A stretch of DNA of 11,080 nt, taken from Candidatus Acidiferrum typicum. GTDB lineage: Bacteria; Acidobacteriota; Terriglobia; Acidiferrales; UBA7541. Shown here in pieces: positions 7,124 to 11,080 of this stretch (position 1 is its first letter; the number at the start of each line of letters is the position of its first letter). The translations under genes and the position numbers were made by a program. The stretch is from assembly GCA_002478115.1 (NCBI GenBank), contig DLMH01000038.1, positions 1 through 11,080 on the forward strand, read 5' to 3'. The notes beneath the pieces are model-generated. The model did no database searches. It was not told the DNA's origin and was given only the letters and a program-made list of their open reading frames with translations.

Positions 7124-7301
7124 AATAATCAGGGCAGACGGTGAGCGCACTCTTTAGAGAAACCTCTCTCCCCTGTCCTGGAAAGTTCAAGAGGCATTCC
7201 CAGAAGCTCGCAGCAGTTTTCGCCCGGCGGCAGGAATGCCGTCGCGCTCGCTACCGGAAGCGCCTGGTAGTCAGGCTGAGCTGCGGGCGCGGAGGAACAG
7301 G
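7124..7301. other. Convergent intergenic region with inverted repeat
   Basis: This lies between two convergent genes. An 8-bp perfect inverted repeat, GGCATTCC (7193-7200) and GGAATGCC (7233-7240), with a 32-nt loop, could form a shared 3' structure. A small AGAG/CTCT hairpin lies at about 7157-7168. No T-run marks a classical terminator on either strand. Confidence 0.4.
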
Positions 7302-8978
7302 CTACCGCTGAGGCGCGGAGGCGGCGGGCGCGCTGAGCAAGTTCAGCAGGTTTTGCGCCTGGGGGTTGTTCGGACCCAAACGCAAGGCATTCTGCGCGTC
7401 CTCACGGGCCGATGTCAGCTCGCCACGCTGAAAGTGAATGACCGCGCGGTTGGACCAGGCGCGTGCGTACCCGGGGGAATTCGCGATCTCCTCGTTCAAA
7501 AGCTTCAGGGCGTCGTCGTTCTTTCCGAGCTTCATGAGTTGCGCCGCCAGGTTCACCGCCCGGAAATCGTAATCGGGGTTGTCCCGTGGGGTCATGGACA
7601 GCCCCTTCTCAAAAAAATTGCGTGCCTCCTGATCATGACCCAATTGGGATTCGACAATCCCGCTAAACTCCATGGCCTCGGGATAGTCCGGGTAGATGCG
7701 CAGGGCGGTTTGCAATTCCGCGAGGGCCGCCGCCGGCTGGCCGCGATTCATGTACTCGCCTCCAAGACCAAAGTGCATTTTTGCGCTTCCAGGGAAGGCC
7801 CGCTCGCCGGCCGAGAAGAGACTGAAATTGTCCCGCCAATCACGGTTGCGGACCACCGTGCGCGTGGTCAGAGCCGCCACAACAATGGCGAGCACTGCCC
7901 ATGCCAGTATCCGTTGGTGCTTCTCAAGCCGCATCCAGAGCAGGGCGGCGAGCAGGCAAAAACCGGCGGAGGGTAGGTACGCCAGCCGTTCACCCATGAT
8001 CGTTCCCGTTGGGACCAGCAGGTTCGCCGTGGCGGCAAAACCGCTCAGATAGATGGCTCCTGCCAGGAACCATTCGCCTCGCTTCGTCCACAGGGTCCAG
8101 AACCACAGGGCCAGCACAAGCAAGGCCGCGACCGCCGGGATCACCAGGTGCCGCCCGCCCGCATAGAGAAGAATCGCATTATAGGAATAGTCGCAGGAAA
8201 GTTTGGCCGGGTAGACGTGCAGGCCGGCATACTTCCAGGCGACGCGCACGGCGTTGAGAATGCGCAGTTTGGCGGGAAGCCAGACGAGTGGATTGTCGAG
8301 AAAATTGACGATTCTTGGTCCGAACCGGCCTCCCTGGATTTTCCAAAGCAGGGCAATGTACACCGCAGCCACGCCGGCGATCCAGCCATAGCGATGAAGC
8401 GGCTTTAGCTTGCCGCACGCATAATCGCCGGCCAGCGCCAGCGGAACGAAGGCCACGGCCGATTCCTTGGACATCAGCGCCAGCACGAAACAGACCAGCG
8501 CGAGTATTGGCCGGTCGCGCAGGTGAAAGAGCCACGCCGCCAACAGGAATCCCACGGCCAGCAACTCGAAGCGTCCCACAATGGAGGCCACATCTTCGGT
8601 ATGAATGGGGTGCACTGCGAAGAGCAAGGCAGCGACCCAGGCAACCGTCGCGCCTTGCTGCAGGCCTTCGAGAAGCTTTCGCAAGACCACGTAGAGCAGC
8701 AAGGTGACGGCGGCGTGCAGCAGCAGATTGAGCAGGTGGTAGCCAAACGGATGGACACCCCCTGCCGCCAAATTCATGGCAAAAGTGGCGAAACTGACCG
8801 GGCGGAAAATGTTACTGGCTCTGGTCGGTACGAATAGTCCCTTTACGGAAAGATTGGTCACCGTCGGGTTGCGCAGAATGTACGGATCGTCATCAAAGGT
8901 GAAGCCGTTCAGCAAGGTGTTCCCGTAGACGAGCATCGCCACGGCCAACAACAGCGCAACGCGCATTCGTTCACTCAT
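7302..8978 (-). CDS. TMTC-like polytopic GT-C protein with C-terminal TPRs
   Basis: This 558-aa integral membrane protein resembles eukaryotic TMTC proteins (DUF1736, O-mannosyltransferases using dolichyl-phosphate mannose). Family marks are the first-loop acidic FTFDDDPYIL (27-34), FRPV (58-61), YHLLNLLLH (80-88), the AVHPIHTEDV block (121-130), MSKES (169-173), LSCDYS (260-265) and GERLAYLPS (329-337). About ten hydrophobic segments precede a TPR region from about 397 to 545, presumably extracytoplasmic. By family analogy it would move a sugar from a polyprenyl-phosphate carrier to exported protein; bacterial members are mostly untested. ATG 8978 is chosen because it directly precedes the first membrane helix and has AAAGG about 11 nt upstream. 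The frame stays open to a GTG at 9221, but those 81 codons are featureless. The gene is convergent with the GT2 fusion and divergent from kinase 2. Confidence 0.83.
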   Translation of the reverse strand: MSERMRVALLLAVAMLVYGNTLLNGFTFDDDPYILRNPTVTNLSVKGLFVPTRASNIFRPVSFATFAMNLAAGGVHPFGYHLLNLLLHAAVTLLLYVVLRKLLEGLQQGATVAWVAALLFAVHPIHTEDVASIVGRFELLAVGFLLAAWLFHLRDRPILALVCFVLALMSKESAVAFVPLALAGDYACGKLKPLHRYGWIAGVAAVYIALLWKIQGGRFGPRIVNFLDNPLVWLPAKLRILNAVRVAWKYAGLHVYPAKLSCDYSYNAILLYAGGRHLVIPAVAALLVLALWFWTLWTKRGEWFLAGAIYLSGFAATANLLVPTGTIMGERLAYLPSAGFCLLAALLWMRLEKHQRILAWAVLAIVVAALTTRTVVRNRDWRDNFSLFSAGERAFPGSAKMHFGLGGEYMNRGQPAAALAELQTALRIYPDYPEAMEFSGIVESQLGHDQEARNFFEKGLSMTPRDNPDYDFRAVNLAAQLMKLGKNDDALKLLNEEIANSPGYARAWSNRAVIHFQRGELTSAREDAQNALRLGPNNPQAQNLLNLLSAPAASAPQR

Positions 8979-9232
8979 TCCGCGCAAAACCTTTCGTGAC
9001 CGTTCTTCAAACGTTTGGAGCCCGGCTTCGATGGCCTCTGGCCGCCAGCTCGAGCGAAAGATCCAAAGCGGCAAGCGGTTCTCCGCTCTCTCTTCCTCCA
9101 GGGCTCCATGAGTTGCGGAGATACCGTGTTTCCGGCACCCCTGGAGGTCAAGATTGTCGCCCTGAAGGCGAAGCCGCTGCCAATTGCAAGAAATTATGGA
9201 ACGCCTTTCCCTACGATGCACGTAGTTTTAAA

Positions 9233-9266
9233 ATGGAGTTGGCGATATGGAAACCCCTTACTCCAT
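9233..9266. promoter_or_regulatory. Inverted repeat upstream of kinase 2 promoter, possible operator
   Basis: ATGGAGT (9233-9239) and ACTCCAT (9260-9266) are perfect 7-bp arms with a 20-nt spacer, so arm centres are 27 nt apart. The right arm ends 25 nt before the -35 box. Position fits an activator or repressor site, but this is pattern evidence only and kinase 1 has no copy. Confidence 0.35.
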
Positions 9267-9291
9267 GGTCTGTCTCCACGCACTGGTTGTG

Positions 9292-9321
9292 TTGACTTAG
9301 GGAGGCGTCGAAAACTAACAT
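9292..9321 (+). promoter_or_regulatory. Sigma70-type promoter of kinase 2
   Basis: A -35 TTGACT (9292-9297) and a -10 TAACAT (9316-9321) are separated by 18 nt. Start of transcription should be near 9328, about 11 nt before the ATG, with no Shine-Dalgarno sequence. The elements GTTGACTT, GAAA, CTAA and ATTGCGCCAG match the kinase 1 promoter in the same order, so promoter and gene were copied together. Confidence 0.7.
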
Positions 9322-9338
9322 TGCGCCAGTCGCTGCCC

Positions 9339-11075
9339 ATGATTGGCCAAACCATCTCGCACTACCGCATCACCGAAAAGCTCGGGGGTGGGGGGATGGG
9401 CGTCGTCTATAAAGCGGAGGACACCAAGCTCCACCGCTTCGTGGCCTTGAAGTTCCTTCCTGACGGGTTTTCGCCAGACTCACAAGCTCTGAGCCGCTTC
9501 GAGCGTGAGGCGCAGGCTGCTTCCGCCCTGAATCACCCAAATATCTGCACCATCTATGAAATCGGCGAACACAACGGACAGCCCTTCATTGCGATGGAGT
9601 TTCTCGACGGGCAGACGTTGAAGCACTTGATAGACGGTCGGTCGTTGGCCCCGGAACAGGTGCTGGAATTAGGAATTGAAATAGCGGATGCGCTCGAAGC
9701 CGCCCACGCCGAAGGCATCATCCACCGTGACATCAAGCCAGCGAACATCTTTGTGACCAAGCGCGGTCACGCCAAGATTCTCGATTTCGGTTTGGCAAAA
9801 CTGGTTCCTACCGGGCCGAGTGTCGGTGTGTCGCAGATGCCGACCGCCACGGCGGGGGAACTCTTGACCAGCCCCGGCACGACGATGGGCACGATGGCGT
9901 ACATGTCGCCGGAGCAGGCCCGGGGCGAAGAACTGGATGCAAGAACGGACTTGTTTTCGTTTGGTGCGGTTCTCTACGAGATGGCGACGGGCCGGATGGC
10001 GTTCCCGGGGAATACCGCAGCCATAGTACACGAGGCGATTCTGAATCGAGCACCTGTTCCTGTGGCACGAGTGAAGCCAGAACTCCCGCCGAAGCTGGAG
10101 GAAATCACCAACAAGGCGCTGGAGAAAGACCGTAAGCTGCGCTACCAGAGTGCGGCGGACATCCGCACCGACTTACAGCGGTTAAAGCGTGATTTGGAAT
10201 CGGCACGGGTGCCCATAGCGACGAGCGCAGCAGTTAGTGTCGGAGAACATCGAGGAATCCTGTGGAGGGTGGTTGCTCCAGCTACCCTTGTGGTTGCAGC
10301 ACTTGCCGTTGGAAGTTACTTCTATTTCCACCGAACTCCGAAACTCACCGACAAGGACACCATCGTACTCGCCGATTTCGACAACAAGACGGGCGATGCG
10401 ATATTCGACGACACGCTCAATACGGCGCTCAACGTCTCCCTGCGGCAATCGCCTTTCTTGAGTGTGCTCTCCGACCAGCAAGTCGCGGAGAACTTGAAAT
10501 TGATGACCCGTCCTGCGGACACGAAACTAACCCCCGCGGTGACCCGCGAGCTTTGCCAGCGAGCGGGAAGCAAGGCATACATTGCGGGAACGGTTGGCAG
10601 TCTGGGCAGTGAGTATGTGTTGGGATTGAAGGCGGTGAATTGCCAGAGCGGAGACATGCTGGCGCAGGAGCAGGTGACGGCGGCGTCCAAGGAGAAGGTG
10701 CTGGACGCACTGGGCGAGGCGGCATCGAAGCTGCGTAGCGAACTGGGCGAATCGTTGGCTACAGTGCAGAAGTTTGATGTCCCGCTCGAAAAGGCTACGA
10801 CGTCTTCGCTCGAAGCTCTGAAAGCCTACAGCCTTGGATTGAAGGCGTTTAACGAGAAAAGCCCGGCCGCATCCCTGCCTTACTTTCAACACGCCGTTGA
10901 GCTTGATCCGAATTTTGCATTCGGCTACTCGCTTTTGGGCACCGCCTACCTCTATCTCGGCGAGTCTGTGCGGTGCCGCGAGTATTTAACGAAGGCATTC
11001 CAGTTGCGGGAGCATGCCAGCGAATATGAGAAGCTGGCGGTCACAGGCGTCTACTACCCAGTAGTGTCCGGTTGA
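9339..11075 (+). CDS. Membrane Ser/Thr protein kinase, paralog of kinase 1, prematurely ended (kinase 2)
   Basis: This is the same receptor-kinase architecture as kinase 1. The catalytic residues are intact: GGGGMGVV (16-23), Lys38, Glu57, HRDIKPAN (129-136), DFG (149-151) and SPE (190-192). A membrane span lies at about 309-330, then the TolB/FlgO-like domain starts at about 335 ([12 protein letters not shown]), and one TPR is visible (about 515-560). The first 90 residues differ from kinase 1 at only about nine positions, whereas the linker and outer part diverge more. The ATG at 9339 is chosen because it matches kinase 1 and follows its promoter; the frame is open back to 9015 without support. 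The frame stops at 11073-11075 after 578 codons, at a Gly that aligns with Gly579 of the 949-aa kinase 1. Skipping one T of the TT at 11072-11073 would continue as Gly-Glu-His, in keeping with the family. It is therefore either a frameshifted pseudogene, a sequence error, or interrupted by an element starting here. The kinase half could still be made. Confidence 0.85.
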   Translation: MIGQTISHYRITEKLGGGGMGVVYKAEDTKLHRFVALKFLPDGFSPDSQALSRFEREAQAASALNHPNICTIYEIGEHNGQPFIAMEFLDGQTLKHLIDGRSLAPEQVLELGIEIADALEAAHAEGIIHRDIKPANIFVTKRGHAKILDFGLAKLVPTGPSVGVSQMPTATAGELLTSPGTTMGTMAYMSPEQARGEELDARTDLFSFGAVLYEMATGRMAFPGNTAAIVHEAILNRAPVPVARVKPELPPKLEEITNKALEKDRKLRYQSAADIRTDLQRLKRDLESARVPIATSAAVSVGEHRGILWRVVAPATLVVAALAVGSYFYFHRTPKLTDKDTIVLADFDNKTGDAIFDDTLNTALNVSLRQSPFLSVLSDQQVAENLKLMTRPADTKLTPAVTRELCQRAGSKAYIAGTVGSLGSEYVLGLKAVNCQSGDMLAQEQVTAASKEKVLDALGEAASKLRSELGESLATVQKFDVPLEKATTSSLEALKAYSLGLKAFNEKSPAASLPYFQHAVELDPNFAFGYSLLGTAYLYLGESVRCREYLTKAFQLREHASEYEKLAVTGVYYPVVSG

Positions 11076-11080
11076 GCATT

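Larger units (their letters stand above)
8979..9338. other. Divergent intergenic region between the TMTC-like gene and kinase 2
   Basis: Both reading frames run open into this 360-nt spacer, but neither extension shows domain features. It holds a CTACG/CGTAG hairpin (9211-9225) followed by TTTTAAAA, the inverted repeat at 9233-9266 and the kinase 2 promoter. For the minus-strand gene I see only an isolated CATAAT (complement of 9193-9198) with a poor -35, so its promoter is unresolved. Confidence 0.5.

Noticed and set aside
7236..7976. 246-codon plus-strand ORF
   Set aside because: It is antisense to the TPR and C-terminal membrane region of the TMTC-like gene, whose conserved motifs are on the minus strand.
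8979..9221. 81-codon N-terminal extension of the TMTC-like protein from GTG 9221
   Set aside because: It has no membrane or domain features, and the ATG at 8978 sits right before the first helix with a plausible ribosome site.
9015..9338. In-frame 108-codon N-terminal extension of kinase 2
   Set aside because: It is featureless, runs through the promoter, and has no counterpart in kinase 1.
1..11080. CRISPR array, tRNA, integrase or toxin-antitoxin genes
   Set aside because: I looked for evenly spaced repeats, tRNA arms and signature motifs and found none; the attachment-like repeat near rnpB has no recombinase beside it.

Overview
This 11,080-bp window looks like a chromosomal segment of an Acidobacteriota bacterium, probably a soil lineage near Koribacter/Solibacter. 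That assignment is an inference. It rests on the paralogous membrane Ser/Thr kinases that begin [10 protein letters not shown] and carry a TolB/FlgO-like domain plus TPRs outside the membrane, a kinase type greatly expanded in that phylum. It also rests on the moderately high GC and on the fused glycosyltransferase-methyltransferase.

Layout: (1) about 8-497, the RNase P RNA gene rnpB, almost complete. (2) 498-661, a spacer with a strong sigma70-type promoter that leaves only about a 10-nt leader. (3) 662-3511, kinase 1, complete at 949 aa. (4) 3512-4023, a repeat-rich intergenic region that carries second copies of sequences found upstream of kinase 1, including the 3' end of rnpB. (5) 4024-5394, an M48/Ste24-like membrane metalloprotease with a signal peptide. 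(6) 5395-5638, an intergenic region with a short terminator-like hairpin. (7) 5639-7123, a DPM1-like GT2 glycosyltransferase fused to a class I SAM methyltransferase. (8) 7302-8978 on the minus strand, a TMTC-like polytopic GT-C protein with C-terminal TPRs, convergent with the GT2 gene. (9) 8979-9338, a divergent intergenic region ending in a promoter nearly identical to that of kinase 1. (10) 9339-11075, kinase 2, which stops 578 codons in, where its paralog continues for about 370 more residues.

How they fit together: the kinases are presumably one-protein signalling receptors with a cytoplasmic kinase, one membrane span and an extracytoplasmic sensor/TPR part. The GT2 and TMTC-like genes could form a lipid-linked sugar synthesis and protein O-glycosylation pair; no operon proves it. 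The M48 protease is a membrane quality-control or maturation enzyme.

The most unusual structures are non-coding. A direct repeat of the rnpB 3' end brackets the kinase 1 gene, resembling the footprint of integration into an RNA gene. A promoter cassette travels with the kinase paralogs. Kinase 2 has an abrupt break at the window edge. No CRISPR array, tRNA, integrase or transposase gene was recognised.
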